DNA from: Streptomyces sp. CB03234
GTDB taxonomy: Bacteria; Actinomycetota; Actinomycetes; Streptomycetales; Streptomycetaceae
DNA length: 64,000 nucleotides
NCBI RefSeq assembly: GCF_001905885.1
Contig: NZ_LIYH01000006.1
Coordinates: forward strand, 496,001 to 560,000
Direction: 5' to 3'
In this document: in pieces, positions 33,802-41,917 of the stretch
How positions within the stretch are numbered: the stretch's first letter is position 1
How the letters are laid out: each line of letters begins with the position of its first letter
Translations under genes and position numbers: made by a program
The notes under the pieces: generated by a model
What the model was told of the DNA's origin: nothing
Database searches by the model: none
The model's input: the letters and a program-made list of their open reading frames with translations, nothing else

Positions 33802-35058
33802 ATGAACAGCATGAACAGCGGCCCCGACACGACGAACAACCCCCCGGCGACAGCCGCCCCCGCGACGGCGAACAGCACCGTCGCGGCGACGGCCACCGTC
33901 ATCACCAACATCGCCAGCCTGGTCACCAACGACCCCTCCCTCGGTGACGGATCCCCCCTCGGTCTGATCCAGGGCGCGGCAGTCGTCATCGACGGCGACC
34001 GCATCGCCTGGATCGGTGAAACAAGCAAAGCACCCGCCACTGACAATCGGGTCGACGCCGGTGGCCGGGCCGTCATCCCCGGGTTCGTCGACTCCCACTC
34101 CCACCTGGCCTTCGCGGGCGACCGCACCGCCGAGTTCAACGCCCGCATGTCCGGGCAGCCGTACGCCGCCGGCGGCATCCGCACCACGGTCGCCGCCACC
34201 CGCGCCGCCACCGACGAGGCACTCGAGGCCAACGTCACCCGCTACCTGCGCGAGGCGCTGCGCCAGGGCACGACCACCTTCGAGACCAAGTCCGGCTACG
34301 GCCTCACCGTCGAGGACGAGGCCCGCGCGCTGCGCATCGCCTCCCGCCACACCGACGAGGTCACCTACCTCGGCGCGCACATCGTGTCGCCCGACTACGC
34401 CGACGACCCCGCCGGGTACGTCGACCTCGTCACCGGCCCGATGCTGAAGGCCTGCGCCCCGTACGCCCGCTGGATCGACGTGTTCTGCGAGAACGGCGCC
34501 TTCGACGGCGACCAGGCCCGCGCGATCCTCACCGCAGGCAAGGCGCACGGCCTGCACCCGCGCATCCACGCCAACCAGCTGTCGTACGGCCCCGGCGTCC
34601 AGCTCGCGGTCGAACTCGACGCGGCGAGCGCCGACCACTGCACGCACCTGACCCAAGCCGACGTGGACGCCCTCGCCAGTGGCCGTACCGTCGCCACCCT
34701 CCTCCCCGGCGCCGAGTTCTCCACCCGCGCCGAATGGCCCGACGCCCGCCGCCTCCTCGACGCCGGCGTAACGGTCGCCCTCTCCACGGACTGCAACCCG
34801 GGCTCGTCCTTCACCTCCTCCATGCCGTTCTGCATCGCCCTGGCGGTACGCGACATGGGCATGACCCCCAACGAGGCCCTCTGGTCCGCCACGGCCGGCG
34901 GCGCCGCCGCCCTCCGCCGCACCGACATCGGCCGCCTCACCCCCGGTGCCCGCGCCGACCTCACCCTCCTCGACGCCCCCTCCCACGTCCACCTCGCCTA
35001 CCGCCCAGGCGTCCCGCTGGCCTCCGCGGTCTGGCAGCGCGGCGACCGCGTCCTCTGA
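33802..35058 (+). CDS. hutI: Imidazolonepropionase
   Basis: This is a 418-residue amidohydrolase that opens the ring of imidazolonepropionate to give N-formimino-L-glutamate. Metal site VDSHSHLAFAGDR, substrate-binding block TFETKSGYGLT, HANQLSYGPG and STDCNPGSS are all family signatures. About 30 extra residues at the N-terminus form a Thr/Ala/Asn-rich low-complexity stretch before the usual start ATVITNIASLVTND, so a downstream start is possible, although GAAGGAG is placed for the ATG at 33802. It is the last gene of the hut operon. Confidence 0.93.
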   Translation: MNSMNSGPDTTNNPPATAAPATANSTVAATATVITNIASLVTNDPSLGDGSPLGLIQGAAVVIDGDRIAWIGETSKAPATDNRVDAGGRAVIPGFVDSHSHLAFAGDRTAEFNARMSGQPYAAGGIRTTVAATRAATDEALEANVTRYLREALRQGTTTFETKSGYGLTVEDEARALRIASRHTDEVTYLGAHIVSPDYADDPAGYVDLVTGPMLKACAPYARWIDVFCENGAFDGDQARAILTAGKAHGLHPRIHANQLSYGPGVQLAVELDAASADHCTHLTQADVDALASGRTVATLLPGAEFSTRAEWPDARRLLDAGVTVALSTDCNPGSSFTSSMPFCIALAVRDMGMTPNEALWSATAGGAAALRRTDIGRLTPGARADLTLLDAPSHVHLAYRPGVPLASAVWQRGDRVL

Positions 35059-35131
35059 CCCCCGCTGCCCGTAGCCCCCGGCGCCGCGTCCCGGGGTCTA
35101 CGCCCTGGCCGACTGCCTTCCCCGCCGCTGC

Positions 35132-35314
35132 TCAGAGATCGTCGTCCGCGCAGTCGTGCCAACCGGTCGCGTGCAGGTCGAGTGCGGTGGGCAGCTTCGG
35201 GAAGGACGGGGCGCAGTCCGGGCAGCCGTAGACGTTGAAGCCGGGACCCGAGCCGGACTGCACCTCCGACACGAGGACCGGAGTGGCGGTGACCCGATGG
35301 CAGCGCACGCACAT
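35132..35314 (-). CDS. Small zinc-ribbon-like hypothetical protein
   Basis: This is a 60-residue protein with two CxxC-type knuckles, MCVRCHRV at the start and YGCPDCAPSF in the middle, and an acidic end (WHDCADDDL). The spacing suggests a zinc ribbon. It is convergent with hutI and stands alone. The protein looks like short streptomycete proteins of unknown function, perhaps a transcription-associated accessory. Confidence 0.55.
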   Translation of the reverse strand: MCVRCHRVTATPVLVSEVQSGSGPGFNVYGCPDCAPSFPKLPTALDLHATGWHDCADDDL

Positions 35315-35706
35315 CCACGCGGGCTGCCGGGCGCCCGCCGCCCGCGTCGCGTCGCTCGCGCCCGCTTGGCAGGCCTGTGGGGCGGCCCCCGCTGACTGAC
35401 GGAACCGCTACCCGCGTGGCCATCCTGCTGATGACAGCGCCCGCTGGAGGGTGCGGTCCAGCTTATTGACCTCCGGGTTGTGGGCGGCATGGGACGCTTC
35501 CTGCCTCCAGCTGTCGCATAGGGGTGTCCCAAGTCGCCCACAACTCCCGGCTCCGATACTGGTGTGATAGCTGCGGCATGACAGGGGAAGCGGCCGTGCT
35601 CTCCGGTGCCGGAGCCCGCGAAGAGCTCAACGCGCCTCGCGCCTTTTATCGGTGCACGCCCGCAAGAGCCGATGGCAACCGGGCGTGCCCGCCGCCTAAG
35701 AGATCA
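35315..35706. other. Intergenic region with an interrupted inverted repeat
   Basis: No convincing gene is visible. A plus-strand frame from 35524 has Cys residues at its start but then runs antisense into the next gene. The arms GTTGTGGGCG (35478-35487) / CGCCCACAAC (35535-35544), with an inner pair GGGAC/GTCCC, form an inverted repeat. It may be a terminator or a relic of an inserted element at the edge of the accessory patch. Confidence 0.45.
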
Positions 35707-36198
35707 TCACGCAGAGCGCGTGACCATTGCCGTTATGAAGCACACGGCCCAGATGATCGGAATCAGCGCGACGTAGGCCAACGGCTGCCGGTGCACCGGC
35801 TGTCCTTCGTCCGGACTCGTGCGCCCCTGCATGGGAGCGGCCGGTGCCAGTCGGCTGAAACGGCGGTGGGCGATCAGGTTCCAGAGCAGCGTGAACGGGG
35901 TGAAGAGTACGAGTGAGAAAGGGCTCCACCAGCCCTGCCACAGGGTCTGGGTCGTCGTCAGTCGTACGAGGGCGATCCCGCACTGGCGGCAGAAGGGGCC
36001 GTCGAATTTCTGGAAGCGCATCACGATGAGCACGCCCTGGTGCGCTCGGACGGAAGTATCGACGGTGGGGTAGCCGCCGCAGATCCGACATGCGTGATTG
36101 GCGACGGGGTTGGTGTACGTCGGAAGCGAGGACTGCGCGGGCCAGCCATGAGCCGGCGGCGTCCCGTAGCTCTGGGGCGTGGGGTGCTGCGTCGGCAT
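35707..36198 (-). CDS. Hypothetical membrane protein with Cys-rich motif
   Basis: This is a 163-residue protein. A Pro/Gln-rich start is followed by a treble-clef-like pair of knuckles (CRICGG ... CRQCG), a first hydrophobic pair (SPFSLVLFTPFTLLWNLIA) and a C-terminal membrane helix (LAYVALIPIIWAVCFITAMV). This type is common and uncharacterised in Streptomyces, and some databases label it as a toxin component without evidence. Its place beside a toxin-like locus may be coincidental. Confidence 0.6.
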   Translation of the reverse strand: MPTQHPTPQSYGTPPAHGWPAQSSLPTYTNPVANHACRICGGYPTVDTSVRAHQGVLIVMRFQKFDGPFCRQCGIALVRLTTTQTLWQGWWSPFSLVLFTPFTLLWNLIAHRRFSRLAPAAPMQGRTSPDEGQPVHRQPLAYVALIPIIWAVCFITAMVTRSA

Positions 36199-36387
36199 GC
36201 CGTGGGGCCGCCACCGGTCGACGGTGGGGCGGGATAGGAGGAGGGGGTGTTCATGAGTGAACTCCGGGACGAATACAGGAGAATGGACGGGCGGACGAAA
36301 GTCCGAGCGAAGTCGGACTGGTCGCCGCGTGAGTACGTAACCTTGAAAGGCTGTCGCACGCTGTGGTGCAGTCCGCAGCGCGCGCCG

Positions 36388-36510
36388 CTACAGGGAGGCG
36401 TTGCCCACGGCCGTCCCGATCGGTTCGGCGGCCGCGATCCAGTCATCCAGGCTGATCAGTCGCAGCCTGACATTCGGCGACTTCCCCGGTGCCTTCAAAC
36501 GCCGGACATC
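36388..36510 (-). pseudogene. Possible gene remnant (C-terminal 40 residues only)
   Basis: The minus strand carries a 40-residue frame (APGKSPNVRLRLISLDDWIA, then AAEPIGTAVGNASL and stop) that is protein-like and ends in a proper stop but has no start upstream: a stop occurs at 36511-36513. It may be the 3' end of a gene lost by rearrangement in this patch. The rest of the 36199-36526 gap holds a short plus-strand frame with a good ribosome binding site (see rejected list) and a small hairpin at 36299-36318. Confidence 0.3.
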
Positions 36511-36526
36511 TCACTCGTGCAGCTCA

Positions 36527-36979
36527 TCAGAGCTGTATGACATGCAATGAAACTTCCGCGTTCGCGATCATGCGCGCAATTTCGACTGGAAGGTTTTCGA
36601 ATTCCTCCATTACTACGTCATACGGCTCCACGTGATGGATCCCCCCGTCGTGTCCCTCGGCTGCGATGACGAAGCGATACCCAGCGGGTGAGCTCTCGTC
36701 GGTCATCTTCATCCACGTGGCATCATGGCGATGCACCAGAAGGTCGCCAAGGTAGGACGTCAGGTCCGTGTGGAGCGTGATCCAGTCCGACTGCTCGAAT
36801 TCGCCAAGTGGTAGGCGGTCGACGTAGTTCTGCAGGCCAGGTAGCAAGGCCAATGGATCGCGCGTGTACTGCTCGGCCGTGACACCGAGCATCGTTGCGA
36901 GCCCTAGGGCGTTGCGGTGAGCCCCTTCTGCCCATTCCGCGACTTCCGCGGCTGCTTCGTCCGGCGTCCTGTTCTGCAT
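36527..36979 (-). CDS. Hypothetical protein, putative immunity protein to the adjacent toxin
   Basis: This is a 150-residue acidic protein (pattern DEAAAEVAEWAEGAHRNALG at the start, HHVEPYDVVMEEFENLPVEI near the end). No known domain is recognised. It starts 28 bases after the stop of the toxin-like gene on the same strand, and its base composition is less GC-rich than that of its neighbours. Small acidic proteins in this position usually neutralise the toxin upstream; this is inference from context. Confidence 0.5.
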   Translation of the reverse strand: MQNRTPDEAAAEVAEWAEGAHRNALGLATMLGVTAEQYTRDPLALLPGLQNYVDRLPLGEFEQSDWITLHTDLTSYLGDLLVHRHDATWMKMTDESSPAGYRFVIAAEGHDGGIHHVEPYDVVMEEFENLPVEIARMIANAEVSLHVIQL

Positions 36980-37007
36980 TCGCTCACCTTTCGTGAGGGT
37001 TGAGGTG

Positions 37008-39622
37008 CTACTTAACCCTCGGCTTGTCCCATTTGTCTTTCTTGGGTGCTGGTCCGTATTCGAGAAAAATTATGTTCGCTTTCTTCAAGTAGGCGCGGAG
37101 CTCGGCTGACGGTCCGGCGTGGGTGAAGGCCCAGCGCGGGTCATAACCGGGAACAATTCGCCTCAAGGCTATGTCCTTATGGATCTGTTCCTTGATTGCT
37201 TTATTGAGCGGGACCTCATTCTTGATCGTCTTCTGGGAACCGTCGTTCAAGGTGATGGTGCGGTAAGGGCCGTACGTCTTCACCTCAACGGCGACCGTAC
37301 GTCCGTCCGGCAGGTCCACCGGGACGTCCACCTTGCGCCCGCCGGTACGCGTCACGGGATATCGTGGGTCATTGTTCGTGGGGACCGGGTAGGGGCGTTC
37401 TGGGTCGCCACCCCACATCTGACGATGCAATTCCTCACCGCGCTTCCATCGCTCCTCGTGAGGACGGGTGTTCCGCACATCCCTGAGTGTGAGTGGGCCA
37501 TCGGCAGGCAGTAGGTTCGGCCTGGTGTAGTCCGGTTCCTGCCCATCGTACGGATTGTCGCTGTCTGGTTTGTCAGTGACGCCACCTTCACCGGTGTCCG
37601 GCCGGTCGCCCGCAGCATTATTGACAGCCTCCGTCTCGATGCCTTCCCCGGCCTCATCGTCCGGCATACGCTGTCGGACCACGTCATCGCCGTTGCGGCC
37701 CGTACCGCTGGATGCGGCACTCCCAGGGCGGTCAGGACCGTCAAGTTCCGGCGTGTTACCGCGGGGGCCCAAGGTGCCCCCACCCAGGTTGCCATCGGAT
37801 TGGTTGGTGCCTTCACCGGGGCGGCTTCCCGCTGGCGGGGTGTGATTCAGCGTGTTCGACGGGATGTTGCCTGCCACGCCGCCGCCAGGGCGGTTGTCGC
37901 CCGCCTGGGCCGTGGGGCCGGACGGGGCCTCCGGTGCGCGGGTGGGGAGGTCGTCGGCGAAGCGGCCCGGGTCGCTCAGGCTGTCCCCCACCCGCAGGCT
38001 GCCGTCCGAGGCCGCGCCGACCAGGGCCGGTTGCCTGGCCGGGGTGTCGGCGCGGGACGTGTCCGCGCCTGCGGCGGAGGCGGGAGGCTGCTCCTTCTTG
38101 GCGTCGGCGGCGCGTTGGAGGAGGGTGCCGTCCGCGTCGTACAAGTTGCCCTTGGGGTCGAGGTAGACGGTGTTGCCGTGGGGGTCGGTGAGTTTGGCGG
38201 TGCCTTCGGGGAGGGCGATGGTGCCGTCGGTGACCTTGAGGGTGCCCTCGGGGACGGGCACGGCGCCGGCCGGTGGCGGGGTGCCCTCCGGGAGGCGGAC
38301 CATGCCGTCGCCGAAGTCGATCGCGCCCGGGGGGACCGGGGTGCCGTCCGGGAGGCGGACCGTGCCCCGGGGGACCTCGATGACACCCGGGGGGACGTCC
38401 GCCCCATCGGGGAGGCGTAACGTTCCGTCGGGGAGGACGGTGGCGCCGGCGGGGAGTTCGACCGCGCCGGGCGGGAGGCTGATGTCGACGTTGCTCATGC
38501 CGCGCAGGCCGGCCAGGACGTCGCCGATCTTGGACATGCTCGCGGTGGCGCCTTTGAGGAGGTACGTCGTCGGGTCGAGGGCCCTGCCCGCCTTGCCCGC
38601 GAAGGAGATCGCCTTGGCGGCCATTCCGGCCTTTCCCGTGCCCGACACCGCACCCCCCGCACCGGCCGTGAAGACGGTGCTGAACACGTTCCAGGTGACC
38701 GTGCCGCCGGCCCGGGCCGGGTTCTCCTCCCACTGGTCCCAGGCGAGGAACGCCTTGCCGGTCTCCTTCATCGCCGTACGGGATTCCCGTAGCCAAGAGG
38801 GGAGTTGGTCGTCCCGCGCCGAGGCGTACCACGAACCCACCACCGGGACCGAGCTGATCGCCACTCCCGTGACGACCATCCCCAGGCCCTTCCACGCCTG
38901 CCCGGCCTCGTCCCAGCCGTGGACGCCCACCAGGGTGCCCAGGCTCGTGATGGTCCCCCACACACCGTCGACGAAGAATCCCTCCAAGAAGTCTCCGGCG
39001 TGCTCCCACACCTGCCACCCCGGGGTCGACTCCGTGACCGCGTCGCCCCACGGCAGGCTCTCGACCTGCTTGAGGGTCTCGGCGTCGTAGCCGTACATGC
39101 CCGGCTGGTGGGATCCGTCGTCGACCCTGAGCGGTGTGCCGCCGACCAGGGCGACAATCTTGTCGTAGCAGGCTCGTTCCGCTTCCTGGAACTGGGTCCA
39201 GACCTCGGCGATCTCGTTACGGCGGTCGAGGTTCTCGTCCGTCAGGTCGCCGTCCTCGCGCCACTTGTCGTCGTCGGCGATCTCGGCGCGGAAGTTCTGG
39301 GCATCGTTGCGCAGTTGCTCCAGCCTTGCCACCAGCGGGCGGATGTCGTTCGCGTACGTACCAGTGCGCCCGCGATGACGGACAGGTCCGATGCGATCTC
39401 AAGTGCCTTGTCCTGGACCGGCCGCGTAGTGGCGAACAGCTGCTCCGCCTCCGGCGCCTTGTAGAAGGAGCGGAGGCCGCCGAAGGAGGTGTGGACGTCA
39501 CCGGCGGCGGTGGATATCTTCACCCCCGCGCCGGACAGCGCCTTCACCTTCGCGTCGAGTACCACTGGGTCGCCGGTGAACTCCGGGACCTCGGCCGGGT
39601 CGACCGGTGCGTCGTTGCTCAA
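37008..39622 (-). pseudogene. Frameshifted polymorphic toxin gene, N-terminal secretion-type domain and PD-(D/E)XK-like C-terminus
   Basis: Two frames form one gene. The first 95 residues run from a TTG at 39622 (SNDAPVDPAEVPEFTG ... DLSVIAGAL); the other 774 run from 39332 (MARLEQLRNDAQNFRAEI). They join if one G is restored in the run at about 39361, giving GALGTYANDIRPLVARLEQL. The head is WXG/LXG-like, followed by a hydrophobic segment, then about 100 residues of Pro-Gly-Asp repeats (LPDGTLRLPDGADVPPG). A long disordered linker follows, and then a C-terminal domain with GGRKVDVPVDLPDGR and AVEVKTYGPYRT: the D-x(n)-ExK pattern of a restriction-endonuclease-fold nuclease. It contains a TTA codon at 38418-38420. 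The frameshift could be a sequencing error. Confidence 0.65.
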
Positions 39623-39756
39623 CTCTCGTTCCCCCGCGGTCCTTAAGACAGGCTGATGACGCACCTGTCGAATGGATCATGTGTACGACATGGCTATCAA
39701 CTTGGTCGTCACAGGTGCAATCAGCAATCACGCCAGTCTCGACCTAACCTGGAACC

Positions 39757-40875
39757 ATGACCGCCCGCGCGGTGACGCTGTTCCTCTGCGGCGACGTGAT
39801 GCTCGGCCGTGGGGTCGATCAGGTGCTGCCGCACCCCGGGGACCCGGCCCTGCGGGAGGCGTACATCAGGGACGCCCGGGCCTATGTGGAGTTGGCCGAG
39901 GCGGCGAACGGGCCGATTCCGCGGCCCGTCGGGTTCGCGTGGCCGTGGGGGGACGCCCTGCGGGTGCTCGACGAGGCCGGCGGCGCCGGGGTGGACGTGC
40001 GGGTGGTGAACCTGGAGACGAGCGTCACGGGCGACGGGGTGTTCGCGGCCGGGAAGGAGGTGCACTACCGGATGCACCCGCAGAACCTGCCGTGCCTGGT
40101 CGCCGCACGGCCCGATGTGTGCGTGCTGGCCAACAACCACGTGCTGGACTTCGGGCGCCGGGGGCTGGAGGAGACGCTCGACGCCTTGGCAGGGGCGGGC
40201 CTGCGGTACGTGGGGGCGGGGCGAAACCTGGAGGAGGCGTGGCGGCCCGCGGTCGTCGACCTGGGCGCCCGCCGGGTCGTGGTGGTGGCCTTCGGGATGG
40301 AGTCCAGTGGCATCCCGCCCGGCTGGGCCGCCACCGCCGCCCGGCCCGGCGTCGCCTTCGTGCCGGAGGCCACGTACCAGGCCGCGGCCGACGTCATCCA
40401 CCGTGTACGGGCGGTCCAGCGGCCCGGTGACGTGGTGGTCGTCAGCGTCCACTGGGGCTCCAACTGGGGATACGCCGTCGGGCGCGACCAGGTCCGGTTC
40501 GCGCACGCGCTGATCGACGGTGGCGTCGACGTCGTACACGGGCACTCCTCGCACCACCCCCGCCCCCTGGAGCTGTACCGGAACGGGCTCGTCCTCTACG
40601 GCTGCGGCGACTTCATCGACGACTACGAGGGGATCACCGGCTACGAGCACTACCGGGACGACCTCCGGCCGCTGTACCTGGTGACCGTGGAGCCGGGATC
40701 CGTCGCACCGCCCGCCGTACGGATCGTGCCGATGCGGGCCCGCCGCATGCGCCTGCACCACGCCTCGCGCGAGGACCGCGAGTGGCTGCGGGGCACGCTG
40801 GACCGCGTCAGCCGTGGCTTCGGCGTACGCGTGGACCTGGACGCGGAGGGTGCGCTCGTCGTACGCTCCCGCTGA
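39757..40875 (+). CDS. CapA family metallophosphatase-like protein
   Basis: This is a 372-residue protein of the CapA/PgsA (poly-gamma-glutamate synthesis/capsule) family: CGDVMLGRGVDQV at residues 11-23, NLETSVTG, LANNHVLDFG, VSVHWGSNWGY and VHGHSSHHPRPLELYR are the conserved metal-ligand blocks in order. Family members are membrane- or wall-associated in polymer production. No signal peptide is visible, so this one is probably cytoplasmic. The ATG at 39757 has no ribosome binding site, and TAACCT lies seven bases upstream, so a leaderless transcript is possible. Confidence 0.85.
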   Translation: MTARAVTLFLCGDVMLGRGVDQVLPHPGDPALREAYIRDARAYVELAEAANGPIPRPVGFAWPWGDALRVLDEAGGAGVDVRVVNLETSVTGDGVFAAGKEVHYRMHPQNLPCLVAARPDVCVLANNHVLDFGRRGLEETLDALAGAGLRYVGAGRNLEEAWRPAVVDLGARRVVVVAFGMESSGIPPGWAATAARPGVAFVPEATYQAAADVIHRVRAVQRPGDVVVVSVHWGSNWGYAVGRDQVRFAHALIDGGVDVVHGHSSHHPRPLELYRNGLVLYGCGDFIDDYEGITGYEHYRDDLRPLYLVTVEPGSVAPPAVRIVPMRARRMRLHHASREDREWLRGTLDRVSRGFGVRVDLDAEGALVVRSR

Positions 40876-40885
40876 ATCCCGCCAG

Positions 40886-40913
40886 CAGCCTGCCGACCCG
40901 GCAGGCTGTTTTT
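40886..40913 (+). terminator. Intrinsic terminator with T tract after the CapA-like gene
   Basis: CAGCCTGCC (40886-40894) pairs with GGCAGGCTG (40900-40908) over a 5-base loop, followed by TTTTT. A real U tract is unusual in this genome. It begins 10 bases after the stop and ends only 19 bases before the next start codon, so it must isolate the two genes or act as an attenuator for the second. Confidence 0.85.
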
Positions 40914-40932
40914 GTTTGCCCTGGAGGCTGCT

Positions 40933-41793
40933 GTGAAGCTCGGTCTGACCTGTCCCCGGTTCGTGTGGCCCGGTGGCGACGCCGCCATCGCGGCACGTTT
41001 CGCCGGCGTCGCGCGCGGCGCGGAGGAGGCCGGGCTCGACAGCTTCTGGGTGATGGACCACTTCTTCCAGATACCGAACTTCGGTGTCGCCGAGGACCCC
41101 ATGCTGGAGGCCTACAGCGCCCTGTCGTACGCGGCCGCCCTCACCCACCGCGTCACCCTCGGGACACTCGTCACGGGCGTGACGTACCGACAGCCGGGCC
41201 TGCTGGTGAAGCAGGTGACCACCCTGGACGTCCTCTCCGGCGGGCGGGCCGTGCTCGGGATCGGGGCCGGGTTCCACGAGGAGGAGCACCGGGGGCTCGG
41301 GTTCCGGCTCCCGCCGGTCGCCGAGCGGTTCGAGCGGCTGGAGGAGACGCTGCGGATCGCCAAGCGGATGTGGGGCGAGGGGGACGCCCCGTACGAAGGG
41401 AAGCACTACCACCTGCAACGCACCCTCAACTCCCCGCAGGTCCTCTCCCGGCCCCACCCGCCGATCCTCATCGGCGGCAGCGGCGAGAGGAAGACGCTGC
41501 GGCTGGTCGCCCGGTACGGCGACGCCTGCAACCTCTTCTACGGCGCCGACATCCCCCACAAGCTCGGAGTGCTGCGCGCGCACTGCGAGGCGGAAGGGCG
41601 GCCCTATGAGGCGATCGAGAAGACCCTCCATATGCGGGTGCCCGAAGGGCAGTCCATAGGGGAGAGCGTCGAGCGGTGCGGGGAGCTCGCGGAGCAGGGC
41701 ATCGACCACGTCGTCGTCGCCATGCCGGACCCCTCCACGGACGTCTCCCTCGGGCACCTGGCCGAGCTCGCCCGGCAGGTGCGGACCGCTTAA
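40933..41793 (+). CDS. LLM class F420-dependent oxidoreductase
   Basis: This is a 286-residue luciferase-like monooxygenase-fold protein. VMDHFFQIP, LGTLVTGVTYRQPGLLVKQ, TLDVLSGGRAVLGIGAGF and PPILIGGSG are the usual blocks of the F420-dependent branch common in actinobacteria. It reduces or oxidises an unknown substrate with F420. The GTG at 40933 has GGAGG 5 bases upstream, embedded just after the terminator of the previous gene. Confidence 0.88.
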   Translation: MKLGLTCPRFVWPGGDAAIAARFAGVARGAEEAGLDSFWVMDHFFQIPNFGVAEDPMLEAYSALSYAAALTHRVTLGTLVTGVTYRQPGLLVKQVTTLDVLSGGRAVLGIGAGFHEEEHRGLGFRLPPVAERFERLEETLRIAKRMWGEGDAPYEGKHYHLQRTLNSPQVLSRPHPPILIGGSGERKTLRLVARYGDACNLFYGADIPHKLGVLRAHCEAEGRPYEAIEKTLHMRVPEGQSIGESVERCGELAEQGIDHVVVAMPDPSTDVSLGHLAELARQVRTA

Positions 41794-41834
41794 TGAGGTG
41801 CGGCCTGCGGCAGGCGTCTCGTACGGTGGACGGC

Positions 41835-41858
41835 ATGTCTACGCCCCGGATCTCCTAG
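41835..41858 (+). CDS. 7-codon leader peptide upstream of the ABC-F gene
   Basis: ATG at 41835 opens the short frame M-S-T-P-R-I-S and stops at TAG (41856-41858). TACGGT (41822-41827) could be a -10 element placing the transcription start at or next to this ATG, so the leader would be leaderless. It is followed within 5 bases by a 9-bp hairpin and then by the ABC-F gene. This is the arrangement of ribosome-mediated attenuation at antibiotic-resistance ABC-F genes. The peptide itself is inferred. Confidence 0.45.
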   Translation: MSTPRIS

Positions 41859-41862
41859 CTCA

Positions 41863-41892
41863 GGACACACGCCCCACGCCACCCGTGTGTCC
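41863..41892 (+). terminator. Attenuator-like hairpin before the ABC-F gene
   Basis: GGACACACG (41863-41871) is the exact complement of CGTGTGTCC (41884-41892), with a 12-base loop, followed by TTCTGCTT. It starts 4 bases after the stop of the leader ORF. A ribosome stalled on the leader would cover its left arm. Confidence 0.6.
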
Positions 41893-41917
41893 TTCTGCTT
41901 ATCCGGAGCGTTAACCC

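Noticed and set aside
35524..35916. Plus-strand frame starting MSQVAHNSRLRYWCDSCGMTG
   Set aside because: The start resembles a zinc-binding protein, but most of the frame is antisense to the membrane protein gene at 35707 and codon bias fades.
36253..36540. Plus-strand 95-codon frame starting MSELRDEYRRMDG with a strong GGAGGAGGGGG site
   Set aside because: The ribosome binding site is good, but codon use is not gene-like after the first 30 codons, the frame runs antisense through the gene remnant, and no family is recognised. It remains possible that a short peptide is made.
35098..39700. Possible integrated mobile element in the accessory patch
   Set aside because: No integrase, transposase, terminal inverted repeats or duplicated attachment site is visible. 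The patch is accessory in content, but its mode of arrival cannot be shown.
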